DNA of 64,000 nt from Marinifilaceae bacterium (GTDB lineage Bacteria; Bacteroidota; Bacteroidia; Bacteroidales; Marinifilaceae). The notes beneath the pieces were generated by a model. The model was not told the DNA's origin, searched no databases, and saw only the letters and a list, made by a program, of their open reading frames with translations. Below, one piece after another: positions 1 through 8,320 of the stretch. The DNA lies in the NCBI GenBank assembly GCA_017936285.1, contig JAGBFU010000064.1, positions 1 through 64,000 on the forward strand, read 5' to 3'. The position numbers and the translations under genes were made by a program. The stretch's first letter is position 1. Each line of letters begins with the position of its first letter.

Positions 1-1
1 T

Positions 2-280
2 AAGGGCACTTTGGAGAAGTATATGTTCAGCGATAACAAGACCATTGAGATGCGTCAGATAGATGGTGATAGTTTTGAGGCGATAATCGTACCTCAGTTT
101 ATAGAGCGCAGTACCCCTCTTGTCGAGGTAACAATGGAGGGTATTGCCTATTTAATGGAGTATAGTATGTCGTTCCGTCCGGCAATGCAGCACACTATCA
201 CCCTTACCTTGAACACTTCACCTGACCAGGAGAAGATTGAGATCTCGATCGATGGTGAAATAGACGACTGGAGCGAGTAA
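2..280 (+). CDS. C-terminal part of an unrecognised protein (5' end outside window)
   Basis: The frame is open from the first codon at position 2 to a TAA at 278-280, so the gene probably starts upstream; a TTG at 11 is a weak alternative start. The visible 93 residues are acidic, end in DDWSE, and alternate hydrophobic and polar residues as in beta-rich domains (for example TITLTLNTS and EKIEISIDGEI). There is no signal peptide, membrane segment or catalytic motif in the visible part, and I do not recognise the family. It converges on the C1 peptidase gene and shares the strong hairpin at 309-344 with it. Confidence 0.5.
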   Translation, partial: KGTLEKYMFSDNKTIEMRQIDGDSFEAIIVPQFIERSTPLVEVTMEGIAYLMEYSMSFRPAMQHTITLTLNTSPDQEKIEISIDGEIDDWSE

Positions 281-308
281 CACTCGTTAGTTATACAACT
301 TTGCAAAA

Positions 309-344
309 TCAGGGGGTGCCTAACAATAGTTGGACACCCCCTGA
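309..344. terminator. Bidirectional rho-independent-type hairpin
   Basis: A perfect 10-bp stem (TCAGGGGGTG at 309-318, CACCCCCTGA at 335-344) lies between two convergent genes. The loop contains the phrase GCCTAACAATnGTTGG, which recurs in the hairpin at 43652-43684. Just upstream, 291-301 (TTATACAACTT) matches the right terminal repeat of the element at 49781-49904. Confidence 0.8.
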
Positions 345-366
345 TTATTAACTCTTCACTCTTCAA

Positions 367-1560
367 TTACTTAATTCCCAACTTAGCCTTTAGCTCTGCT
401 GAAAGGGCATCTTTGTGAATCATGATATTCAATGTCTTGTGAGCGAAGAACTCGTATGTAGCATACCAGTAACCACCGTAAGCAATGTCAGAACCCCAAG
501 AGTTCTTAACAATGAAATACTTTGTACCATTCTGGTCAACAGCCTTACCAATGATGTGCATTCCGTGGTCATCTGTTGTCTGGTAGTTGTCGTAACCAGC
601 CTGACGCAACTCTGGAGTAACCTTGATCTGTGGCATTGGAGCCTTCAACATCTCCTGTGCGAACTGTGCTCTTGGCATATCAACCCACTTAGCTGCCTCG
701 TTACCCTTTGTAATCTGAGCATTCATATCAGGAGCAACTGCCAATCCTGTACGTGTGAATCCGGTCTCTGAACAGTCGGTTCCCCAAGCGAATGTATAAC
801 CGTTATCCAAAGCCTTGTCGCAAAGCTCAATAAACTCGTCAAGAGGAATGTTGTAGCTCATCTCGTTCAACCAGTTATCCTCAACCTCAATAGCGAAGCT
901 TGTGTAGTATGGGTGGTGTGTGAACGATGTTACGCTGATATAATCATCTGCGTTAAGTCCGCAATACTCCTTTGCAAAGCTCATTGGAGTATATGTCTTG
1001 CCCTCGTACTCGAATGTCTCAGGCTTCTCTCCAAGATATGCATCAAGAACTGCATCGTAACCACGCTTCCATGCTGTACTCAAGCGACCGTTCTCGTTCT
1101 TTACAATAGCGTCAACATATGCCTTAAGAACTGCCTCCATCTCACCGTGTGCGTGTACATCCTCGCCATAGTTCAATCCGCTGTAAACAGATAGTGGAAC
1201 CAGTCCGAAGTTCTTCATTGACCATGTAACGTCGGCAAAAGCACCTCCCTGGCTGAAGTTGCACTTTCCATGCAAACGTACATACTTCTCTGCCTTTGCA
1301 CTATATGCGTTCCATACAGTGAACAATGGAGCAATCTCAACAGGCTTTTTACCCATACGAATCATCTCGCTCTCAAGGAATGAGTTACCTGACCATGACC
1401 AGCAGGTACCTGCATTATCCTGACTCTTTACAGGGGTACAATCCAAACGAACGATGTCGGTAAACTGATAACCCTCATCCTTTTTCTCTTTCTTCTTCTG
1501 TGCTACGGCCAATGTTGAAACTGCCAACAAACCGGCCATTACCAATGTGAATTTTCTCAT
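367..1560 (-). CDS. Secreted C1 family cysteine peptidase (bleomycin hydrolase/aminopeptidase C-like)
   Basis: A 397-residue papain-fold peptidase of the C1B (PepC/bleomycin hydrolase) type. Residues 1-20 form a Sec signal peptide ending in VAQ, so it should act in the periplasm or outside, unlike classical cytoplasmic PepC. The catalytic triad can be placed: Cys53 in QDNAGTCWSWSG, His332 in DDHGMHIIG (aligning with HAM of PepC) and Asn353 in VKNSWG. C1B enzymes typically remove N-terminal residues from peptides, but the substrate here is unknown. Its ATG overlaps the stop of the upstream CPBP protease gene (ATGA), which suggests translational coupling. Family assignment is firm; exact specificity is inference. 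Confidence 0.9.
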   Translation of the reverse strand: MRKFTLVMAGLLAVSTLAVAQKKKEKKDEGYQFTDIVRLDCTPVKSQDNAGTCWSWSGNSFLESEMIRMGKKPVEIAPLFTVWNAYSAKAEKYVRLHGKCNFSQGGAFADVTWSMKNFGLVPLSVYSGLNYGEDVHAHGEMEAVLKAYVDAIVKNENGRLSTAWKRGYDAVLDAYLGEKPETFEYEGKTYTPMSFAKEYCGLNADDYISVTSFTHHPYYTSFAIEVEDNWLNEMSYNIPLDEFIELCDKALDNGYTFAWGTDCSETGFTRTGLAVAPDMNAQITKGNEAAKWVDMPRAQFAQEMLKAPMPQIKVTPELRQAGYDNYQTTDDHGMHIIGKAVDQNGTKYFIVKNSWGSDIAYGGYWYATYEFFAHKTLNIMIHKDALSAELKAKLGIK

Positions 1561-2411
1561 GAGATTTGATCTGTTTTTTGTTTATGTTTATGAATATATT
1601 TCCAATAGTACAATCCAACCATAATAACGCCTGCCACTCCGATAACAACCGTATCTTTATAATCATTTATGGGCGAGGCCACTCGGAACAATGCTCCATC
1701 GCTTGTAAATGCCGTTCCCTCGGTTACAACAAATGCCATGCAGAACAGATTATTCGCAAAATGCATACCGATAGTCACCTCGGTACCTCTGTCCCAACAC
1801 GCTATCACTCCGAATATCAGGGCCATAACTAAATATTGGGCGAGCATAGTCCAAAAGCCAAAGGTAATAATTTCCGGGTTACTTAAGTGCATTCCTGCAA
1901 AAATAATTGCAACAATTGTCATACTTACCCATCTGTTACCAATATAGCGCAAAATTCCACGATATATATAGCCTCGGAACAGTAACTCCTCAAATGTCGT
2001 TTGGATTGGAAGTAGTGTAACTCCAATTATCAGTAATAGCAGAAATTGTGGAGGTGAGAAGCTCCACTCAATCTCCATTTCGGGGTGGAGCAGTGGTGTG
2101 ATGGCAGTGTATATTACTGTAAGTATCAACCAACTGATAAATCCAAAACATACTCTGCTGTAATCAACTCCTGTTCGCGATGTTATGGTGCTTTTGAAAG
2201 TGTCGCGATGGATATATCGCATTGAAAACCACAAAGCCCCAAAGCCTGCTACAAAGGGGAGCAGGCACAGGGTTTGTGTTATAATACCGCCACCATCGTG
2301 AATATTATGATGGTTAACGTACAATGCGTATGGATAGGCTCCCACAATCTGCGCCATTATTATGAATATCAGCGCAACAATATGGGTGTACCATCTGTAG
2401 TTACAACTCAT
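1557..2411 (-). CDS. CPBP family intramembrane glutamic endopeptidase (CAAX/Abi-type)
   Basis: A 284-residue polytopic membrane protein with about eight hydrophobic segments. The CPBP signatures are visible: EELLFRGYIYRGILR (the EExxxR motif) and FAGMHLSNPEI (the FxxxH motif), with a later HFANN-type segment, GMHFANNLFCM. Family members cleave within membranes and include eukaryotic Rce1 and bacteriocin self-immunity proteins; the substrate here cannot be told. The start overlaps the 3' end of ftsK by 11 bp and the stop overlaps the C1 peptidase start by 4 bp, so ftsK, this gene and the peptidase look like one operon. Confidence 0.9.
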   Translation of the reverse strand: MSCNYRWYTHIVALIFIIMAQIVGAYPYALYVNHHNIHDGGGIITQTLCLLPFVAGFGALWFSMRYIHRDTFKSTITSRTGVDYSRVCFGFISWLILTVIYTAITPLLHPEMEIEWSFSPPQFLLLLIIGVTLLPIQTTFEELLFRGYIYRGILRYIGNRWVSMTIVAIIFAGMHLSNPEIITFGFWTMLAQYLVMALIFGVIACWDRGTEVTIGMHFANNLFCMAFVVTEGTAFTSDGALFRVASPINDYKDTVVIGVAGVIMVGLYYWKYIHKHKQKTDQIS

Positions 2412-5034
2412 TCAATAACTTTTCCAGTGAGTATTCGTCCATTAATACACTTCTTGGCTTGCTTCCGGATGCAGGGCCTACAATACCCTCGTTTTCAAGT
2501 TGATCCATAATGCGTCCGGCTCTGTTGAAACCAATTCCGAATCTGCGTTGAAGAGCCGATGTAGAGCCCTGCTGGCATCCCACCACAAATCGTGCACACT
2601 CTTCAAACATCTCGTCGCGTTTGCCACCGCCTCCATTCATAGTTACCTCCATTCCGTTATCTTTATTTTCGGCTACATACTCTGGCAGTTCATACGCTGT
2701 GGGGTAGCCCTGTTGATTGGCAATATGTTGTGTAATCTTCTCGACCTCGGGGGTATCAACAAAGGCACATTGAATTCGTGTAACCTCGTTTCCGACAGAT
2801 ATAAGCATATCGCCTCGTCCAATCAACTGGTTGGCTCCCGGGGCATCAAGAATGGTTCGTGAATCTACCATCTGAGCCACCTTAAAGGCTATTCTGGCAG
2901 GGAAGTTTGCCTTGATGGTACCGGTAATGATATTGGTAGATGGACGCTGTGTGGCAATAATCATATGAATACCCACTGCGCGTGCCAATTGGGCAATACG
3001 GCATATCGGTTTTTCAACCTCCTTTCCTGCAGTCATAATCAAATCGGCATACTCATCTACAATTACCACGATATATGGCAGATATCGGTGACCATTGTTT
3101 GGATTGAGGTGACGTTTCGAGAACTTCTCATTATACTCCTTTACGGTACGGCAGTAGGCCTTTTCCAATAGAGAGTATCGGTTATCCATCTCTATGCACA
3201 ATGAGTTAAGAGTGCTTACAACCTTGTCATTCTCGGTGATGATTGGTTTCTCTGCATCGGGGAGCTTTGCTAGGAAGTGCTTCTCGATAATTGAGTATAT
3301 ACTCAACTCAACCTTTTTAGGGTCGATCATCACAAACTTCAGTTGTGCAGGGTGCTTCTTGTACAGAAGCGAGGTTATGATGGCATTCAAACCTACCGAT
3401 TTACCCTGTCCGGTTGCTCCTGCCACAAGCATGTGGGGCATCTTTGCCAAATCGAAGGTAAATGGTTCATTCGAAATGGTTCTTCCAATAACTACAGGCA
3501 GGGCATATTTTGACTCCTGGAACTTTTTCGAAGCAATCAAATCCTTCATAGGCACTATTTGAGGATTGCGATTTGGAACCTCAATACCTACTGTTCCCTG
3601 ACCCGGAATAGGTGCAATGATTCTGATACCCAAGGCAGATAGGCTAAGTGCTATATCATCCTCCAGATTCTTGATTCTTGCAATCTTGACTCCTGGTGCA
3701 GGTACAATCTCGTAGAGGGTTACTGTCGGTCCGATGGTCGCCTGGATTTTAACGATATCTATCTTGTAGTTTTGAAGAGTTTCAACAATTCTCTTTTTGT
3801 TGGCCTCAAGCTCCTCGTCGGTAACAATAGATGTTTCGCTCTTTACATCTGCAAGCAAATCAAGAGTGGGGTATTTGTAGTATGATAAATCGAGGGTAGG
3901 GTCATAATCGGGAAGATTCTCAGTTATTGTCTCAATCTCCTGAATCTTGTTTACCTCGAATTCAATATTATCCTTCTCCTCTGTTTTATTTTCATTTCCA
4001 TTATTCTCTTTAGCCTGGTCATCATCCTGCTCCTCGGCCTCCCTTGCAGCACGCTCCTCAGCCTCACGCTTCGCCTGCTCCTCGGCCTCCTTTGCAGCAC
4101 GCTCCTCGGCTTCACGCTTCGCCTGCTCCTCAGCCTCCCTTGCGGCACGCTCATCTGCCTCACGCTTCGCCTGCTCCTCGGCTTCACGCTTCGCCTGCTC
4201 CTCAGCCTCCCTTGCGGCACGCTCATCTGCCTCACGCTTCGCCTGCTCCTCGGCCTCCTTCGCAGCACGCTCTTCTGCCTCACGTGCTTCACGCTCTGCT
4301 CGTTCTGCAGCTCTCTGCTTACGAGCCTCGGCCAGCGCTGCACTACGTTTGCAGCAGCCTCGCCATGTTGCGAATAGCGAGTTTGTACACCAGTCAAATA
4401 CTCTTCGGAATCCGAATAGAAGAATCAGAGCAAGTGTTACAAACAGCAACAAGATTGTACCTCCGTTACCGATAGCTCTGCTTAGCCACATACTGATGTA
4501 GTAGCCGTGAGCACCTCCAAGGTACAGGTGTCCGGTATCAGCTCCTGTCAGTTCGGTATATTTGAAGGATACATAACCTAAAAACAGGGATGCCCATATC
4601 ATTATTGCTAACGATACAACAACGTGTTTAGCGTAACCTGTAAATCGTGGAGTAAGCACTCGGACTCCGGTTGCAATCAATATGTAGCAAATGGCAAATG
4701 CTCCCAATCCTACACACCTATTTATAAGATAGGCTGAAATTTTTGCCCCAAGAGGGCCGCATAGATTCTCTGCATCAACATCGATGGAGAGAATATCATA
4801 AAAGCCTTTGCCGGCAACATGATTATCCACTCCTCCATAGAACAGGAAACTAACCATTGCAATCAGCATATATATTGCAATGACTATAATCAGCAAACCT
4901 ATAGTAATCTTAAAGTTGTCGCCCTTAAGAAATGACAAGTCGGGTTTGATAGCACCATTTCCTCCCTTTCTTGTTCTGGGTTTTTGTGGTCTATCCTTAC
5001 TCTTCTCCTCTTTTTTATAAAATACTCTCTTCAT
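2401..5034 (-). CDS. ftsK: DNA translocase FtsK/SpoIIIE
   Basis: An 877-residue septal DNA pump that clears and aligns chromosome termini during division. The N-terminus has about four membrane spans (residues 42-210). A charged linker (about 230-345) follows, then the motor: Walker A GATGQGKS at 539-546 and a Walker B block VVIVDEYADL. The C-terminal gamma winged helix (about 810-877, FGIGFNRAGRIMDQLENEG) binds orientation sequences. The linker is a run of 8-residue repeats (see separate entry) instead of the usual Pro/Gln-rich linker. It is the first gene of a minus-strand operon with the CPBP protease and C1 peptidase, and follows purC after a 168-bp gap. Confidence 0.97.
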   Translation of the reverse strand: MKRVFYKKEEKSKDRPQKPRTRKGGNGAIKPDLSFLKGDNFKITIGLLIIVIAIYMLIAMVSFLFYGGVDNHVAGKGFYDILSIDVDAENLCGPLGAKISAYLINRCVGLGAFAICYILIATGVRVLTPRFTGYAKHVVVSLAIMIWASLFLGYVSFKYTELTGADTGHLYLGGAHGYYISMWLSRAIGNGGTILLLFVTLALILLFGFRRVFDWCTNSLFATWRGCCKRSAALAEARKQRAAERAEREAREAEERAAKEAEEQAKREADERAAREAEEQAKREAEEQAKREADERAAREAEEQAKREAEERAAKEAEEQAKREAEERAAREAEEQDDDQAKENNGNENKTEEKDNIEFEVNKIQEIETITENLPDYDPTLDLSYYKYPTLDLLADVKSETSIVTDEELEANKKRIVETLQNYKIDIVKIQATIGPTVTLYEIVPAPGVKIARIKNLEDDIALSLSALGIRIIAPIPGQGTVGIEVPNRNPQIVPMKDLIASKKFQESKYALPVVIGRTISNEPFTFDLAKMPHMLVAGATGQGKSVGLNAIITSLLYKKHPAQLKFVMIDPKKVELSIYSIIEKHFLAKLPDAEKPIITENDKVVSTLNSLCIEMDNRYSLLEKAYCRTVKEYNEKFSKRHLNPNNGHRYLPYIVVIVDEYADLIMTAGKEVEKPICRIAQLARAVGIHMIIATQRPSTNIITGTIKANFPARIAFKVAQMVDSRTILDAPGANQLIGRGDMLISVGNEVTRIQCAFVDTPEVEKITQHIANQQGYPTAYELPEYVAENKDNGMEVTMNGGGGKRDEMFEECARFVVGCQQGSTSALQRRFGIGFNRAGRIMDQLENEGIVGPASGSKPRSVLMDEYSLEKLLNEL
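4027..4287 (-). repeat. 24-bp tandem repeats encoding the FtsK charged linker
   Basis: About ten imperfect 24-bp units encode 8-residue repeats alternating between EAEEQAKR and EADERAAR-like forms (FtsK residues about 250-336). The Glu/Lys/Arg/Ala pattern resembles a stable single alpha-helix. The low-complexity DNA leaves several long open frames on both strands, which I regard as by-products. Confidence 0.85.
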
Positions 5035-5202
5035 AACTCACTTTTACTTTTACAACGGGTATAAAATTAGTGTACAACACTGCCAAATGGCGACATATAT
5101 GAATATAATATTATAGATACCGAAAGCCGAAAGTATATACTATCGGCTCTCGTATGCTATGCGGGTTTCCCCACAAAATATTGTCTCAATCCCTGTTCCG
5201 CT

Positions 5203-6147
5203 TTATAGCGAATTTATAAACGAGGTTACATTCTCCTCGATACGCTTGATTACATCTGTGTTCTCGCTCTTCTCAAACTTTTCACCTGTAATCTGCTCAT
5301 ACAACTCAATGTAGCGCTCTGTAATTCCGTTTACAACCTCGTCGGTCATCTCTGGAACCTGCTCTCCTTCACGTCCCTGGAATCCGTTTGCCATAAGCCA
5401 CTCGCGAACAAACTCTTTTGAAAGCTGCTTCTGACGCTCGCCGTTTGCCTGACGCTCTTCGTATCCCTCTGCATAGAAGTAACGTGATGAATCGGGAGTG
5501 TGAATCTCGTCAATCAGATATATTTTACCATCCTTTTTACCGAACTCATACTTGGTATCAACGAGAATCAAGCCCATCTTAGCTGCAATCTCGGTACCGC
5601 GTTGGAACAATGCGTATGTGTATTTCTCAAGAACCTCATAATCCTCTTTTGTTACAATACCCTGTGCAATAATCTCCTCCTTTGAGATATTCTCATCGTG
5701 ACCCTCGTCTGCTTTTGTTGTCGGGGTGATGATTGGCTCAGGAAACTTCTGGTTCTCAACCATTCCCTCTGGAAGTGGATTGCCACATAGCATACGCTCA
5801 CCTGCCTTATATGAACGCCATGAGCTTCCAGTCAAATAGCCTCGGATAACCATCTCAACCTTGAATGGCTCGCATTTGTGGCCTACAGTTACCATAGGGT
5901 CGGGAGTCGCAATCTTCCAGTTTGGACAGATGTCGGTAGTCGCATCAAGGAATTTAGCGGCAATCTGGTTCAATACCTGTCCTTTGTATGGGATACCTTT
6001 GGGAAGTACCACGTCGAATGCAGAAATTCTGTCCGACACCAACATTACCATATATTCATCATTGATGTTATATACATCGCGAACCTTTCCGTGATATACA
6101 CTCTTCTGTTTCGGAAAGTTGAAATCACTTTTTACAATTGCCTCCAT
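5203..6147 (-). CDS. purC: Phosphoribosylaminoimidazole-succinocarboxamide synthase (SAICAR synthetase)
   Basis: Catalyses ATP-dependent joining of CAIR and aspartate to SAICAR in de novo purine synthesis (cytoplasm). Recognisable motifs are [11 protein letters not shown] (nucleotide binding), [14 protein letters not shown] and the long [13 protein letters not shown] block. I start it at the ATG at 6147 (314 residues, [14 protein letters not shown]), which matches the usual start of Bacteroidales PurC. A 54-bp upstream extension to 6201 adds a Lys-rich tail not expected in the family. It lies just downstream of phoH on the same strand and may be read from a shared or an internal promoter. Confidence 0.93.
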   Translation of the reverse strand: MEAIVKSDFNFPKQKSVYHGKVRDVYNINDEYMVMLVSDRISAFDVVLPKGIPYKGQVLNQIAAKFLDATTDICPNWKIATPDPMVTVGHKCEPFKVEMVIRGYLTGSSWRSYKAGERMLCGNPLPEGMVENQKFPEPIITPTTKADEGHDENISKEEIIAQGIVTKEDYEVLEKYTYALFQRGTEIAAKMGLILVDTKYEFGKKDGKIYLIDEIHTPDSSRYFYAEGYEERQANGERQKQLSKEFVREWLMANGFQGREGEQVPEMTDEVVNGITERYIELYEQITGEKFEKSENTDVIKRIEENVTSFINSL

Positions 6148-6203
6148 AAGTATATTATCTTTTAAATTTTTGTGTTGTTTGCTTTTTCTAACAAGTTCCA
6201 AAG

Positions 6204-7259
6204 TTAGTTATTTTTTTCGCTCTCTTCAGAATGTTCCTCAGATTTTTTATTGCTATCATCCTGCTTTTTTACCGGGCCTCTCTTTTTTGCTTCAATTTTC
6301 TCTGCAATAGCCAATTCGCGTTCACCCTCCTTGTCGTATGCCTTAACGATTGCCTTTACCAGACGATGTCGCACAATATCGCCCTCATCAAAAATTACAA
6401 AGGCAATTCCCTTTATCTGCTGCAATATTTTGAATGCATGGGCGAGGCCGCTATCTGTTTTGTGAGGCAGGTCGATTTGGCTCATATCGCCTGTGATGAC
6501 AAATTTGGCACTTACTCCCATACGTGTCAGGAACATCTTTAACTGATTGCGTGTGGTGTTCTGTGCCTCGTCAAGAATAACGAAGGCATCGTTCAGAGTT
6601 CTGCCTCGCATATAGGCTAATGGAGCAATCTGAATAGTCTCGTTTTCAAGATACTCGTTCAGTTTTCTGCCTGGAATCATATCCGACAGAGCATCGTACA
6701 AAGGTTGCAGATATGGGTCAATCTTCTCCTTCATATCTCCGGGCAGAAATCCCAGACTCTCACCCGCTTCAACGGCAGGACGGCTCAATATGATGCGCTT
6801 TACCTCTTTATTTTTCAACGCCTTTACTGCCAGTGCAATAGCGGTATAGGTCTTTCCGGAACCGGCAGGACCTGTAGCAAACAGCAGATCATTGGTGACT
6901 GACAAATCCACAAGTTTTTTCTGGTTTGCACTGCGTGCGCGAATTATCTTCCCATTGTTTCCGAACAGAATAATGCTTGCCGGATCGTCAGGATCCTCAA
7001 CCTGCTTGTCCTCAAGTACAATTCTCTTCAGATTGGCAAGTGTTAGCATGTTGTATCGCTCATAATGTTCAAGCAATGCCTGTACCTTCATGGTGAAAAG
7101 AAGGGTCTCCTCCTCCTCGCCCTGTACTATCAATTCATCGCCTCGCCCAATAATTTTCAATTTAGGGAAGAGAGCCTTTAAAACGTCAAGCTTAGAGTTG
7201 TTTACTCCGTAAAAATCAAGCGGATCAATCTCGCCTATACTTATTCTTTTCTCTATCAT
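6204..7259 (-). CDS. phoH: PhoH family P-loop ATPase (PhoH-like)
   Basis: A 351-residue cytoplasmic ATPase of the PhoH/PhoL family, thought to act in RNA metabolism as a putative helicase/ribonuclease factor. It has an N-terminal KH-like region (about 1-80), Walker [32 protein letters not shown], and Walker [23 protein letters not shown] followed by [11 protein letters not shown]. The C-terminus ends in a highly charged Lys/Glu/Ser tail (about 320-351) that looks disordered. It is divergent from mazG and directly precedes purC. Precise function in this phylum is not settled. Confidence 0.93.
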   Translation of the reverse strand: MIEKRISIGEIDPLDFYGVNNSKLDVLKALFPKLKIIGRGDELIVQGEEEETLLFTMKVQALLEHYERYNMLTLANLKRIVLEDKQVEDPDDPASIILFGNNGKIIRARSANQKKLVDLSVTNDLLFATGPAGSGKTYTAIALAVKALKNKEVKRIILSRPAVEAGESLGFLPGDMKEKIDPYLQPLYDALSDMIPGRKLNEYLENETIQIAPLAYMRGRTLNDAFVILDEAQNTTRNQLKMFLTRMGVSAKFVITGDMSQIDLPHKTDSGLAHAFKILQQIKGIAFVIFDEGDIVRHRLVKAIVKAYDKEGERELAIAEKIEAKKRGPVKKQDDSNKKSEEHSEESEKNN

Positions 7260-7327
7260 ATGCTATCTGCAATCTATCTTCAAAAATATTTATCAAATAA
7301 GTTCGAAGTAAATTTTAAACAACTTCT

Positions 7328-7335
7328 TAATTTTG
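7328..7335 (+). promoter_or_regulatory. Bacteroidetes -7 box (TAATTTTG) before mazG
   Basis: TAATTTTG matches the TAnnTTTG -7 consensus of Bacteroidetes and lies 33 bp before the mazG ATG in the divergent phoH/mazG gap. No good TTTG -33 element is present at 19-21 bp upstream, so this is a weak call. Confidence 0.45.
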
Positions 7336-7368
7336 TAGGTGCGAAGGTAATGAATTAATTCAGATATT

Positions 7369-8133
7369 ATGGATAAAAAATTAAAAGCTTTTGAGGAACT
7401 TTTGGGAATAATGGTAGATTTGCGTGAAAAGTGTCCATGGGACAGAAAACAGACTATGGAGAGTTTGCGCCCTTTGACCATTGAGGAGACATTTGAGTTA
7501 TGTGATGCTGTAATGAAGTCCGATACCGAGGAGATAAAAAAGGAGTTAGGTGATTTGATTATGCATATAACCTTCTATGCGCGTATTGCCGAGGAGCAGG
7601 GAAGTTTTGATATATCTGATGTTTTGAATTCTATATGTGAGAAGTTGAAATACAGACATCCGCATATTTATGGCGATGTTGTAGCCAATACCTCGGACGA
7701 TGTTTTGCAGAATTGGGAGAAGCTTAAATTAAAGGAGAAGGGCAGGGCCCATAAGGTTTTGGAGGGTGTGCCTGCTTCGTTGCCGTCGTTGGTTAAGGCT
7801 TTGCGTTTGCAGGAGAAGGCTGCCGGAGTTGGATTTGACTGGGGAACCAGAGAGGAGGTATGGAGCAAGGTTCGTGAAGAGATTGTTGAGTTTGAACAGG
7901 AGGTAGATGTTATGGATAGCGACAAGATGGAGGCTGAGTTTGGCGATATCTTGTTTTCGCTTGTAAACATGGCTCGCAAATATGGAATCAATCCCGATAA
8001 CGCACTTGAGCGTACAAATCTGAAGTTTATAAAACGCTTTAATTATGTCGAGGACAATGCTGATCGTCCATTACCGGAAATGACTCTCGAGGAGATGGAT
8101 GCCTTATGGAATGTTGCAAAAACCAAGCACTAA
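7369..8133 (+). CDS. mazG: Nucleoside triphosphate pyrophosphohydrolase MazG
   Basis: A 254-residue all-alpha NTP pyrophosphohydrolase that hydrolyses (d)NTPs to NMP and PPi as house-cleaning and in the stringent response. Two MazG repeats are visible. The N-terminal one has CPWDRKQTMESLRP and EETFELCDAV...EIKKELGDLI, giving the EExxE...ExxxD metal site. The C-terminal one has EEIVEFEQEV...KMEAEFGDILFSLVN. Length and architecture match the housekeeping E. coli-type enzyme rather than short phage forms. A hairpin with a T-tract follows at 8185-8219. Confidence 0.95.
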   Translation: MDKKLKAFEELLGIMVDLREKCPWDRKQTMESLRPLTIEETFELCDAVMKSDTEEIKKELGDLIMHITFYARIAEEQGSFDISDVLNSICEKLKYRHPHIYGDVVANTSDDVLQNWEKLKLKEKGRAHKVLEGVPASLPSLVKALRLQEKAAGVGFDWGTREEVWSKVREEIVEFEQEVDVMDSDKMEAEFGDILFSLVNMARKYGINPDNALERTNLKFIKRFNYVEDNADRPLPEMTLEEMDALWNVAKTKH

Positions 8134-8184
8134 TCTTATCGTTGATCGGTGATATTATAAAATATATAGGCTGAATTATTATTA

Positions 8185-8219
8185 AAACTGGCACATTTAG
8201 TATATAATGTGGCCAGTTT
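8185..8219 (+). terminator. Rho-independent terminator after mazG
   Basis: AAACTGG/CCAGTTT flanks a longer imperfect stem (ACTGGCACATT pairing with AATGTGGCCAGT, one bulged base), followed by a T-rich tract (TTTTGTATTTTT). Confidence 0.75.
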
Positions 8220-8260
8220 TGTATTTTTAGTATATCAAGGTTGATTTTTTTGTGAAAACG

Positions 8261-8291
8261 TTTGCGGATTGAACTCAAATTATTATATTTG
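8261..8291 (+). promoter_or_regulatory. Bacteroidetes sigma-ABfr promoter for the MG2-like gene
   Basis: A -33 TTTG at 8261-8264 and a -7 TATATTTG at 8284-8291 are separated by 19 bp, an almost ideal match to the Bacteroidetes consensus. The box ends about 30 bp before the ATG at 8321. Confidence 0.75.
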
Positions 8292-8320
8292 CAGAAATTG
8301 GTAACCTAAATTATCACGGT

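Noticed and set aside
4027-4287. Possible CRISPR array
   Set aside because: The units are contiguous 24-bp repeats without spacers and encode a protein linker in frame.
3947-4501. Long open frames on both strands over the FtsK linker
   Set aside because: They arise because the 24-bp repeat has no stop codons in several frames; the minus-strand FtsK frame is the conserved one.
6148-6201. N-terminal extension of PurC
   Set aside because: The added residues are Lys/Asn-rich and absent from typical PurC; the ATG at 6147 gives the family start.
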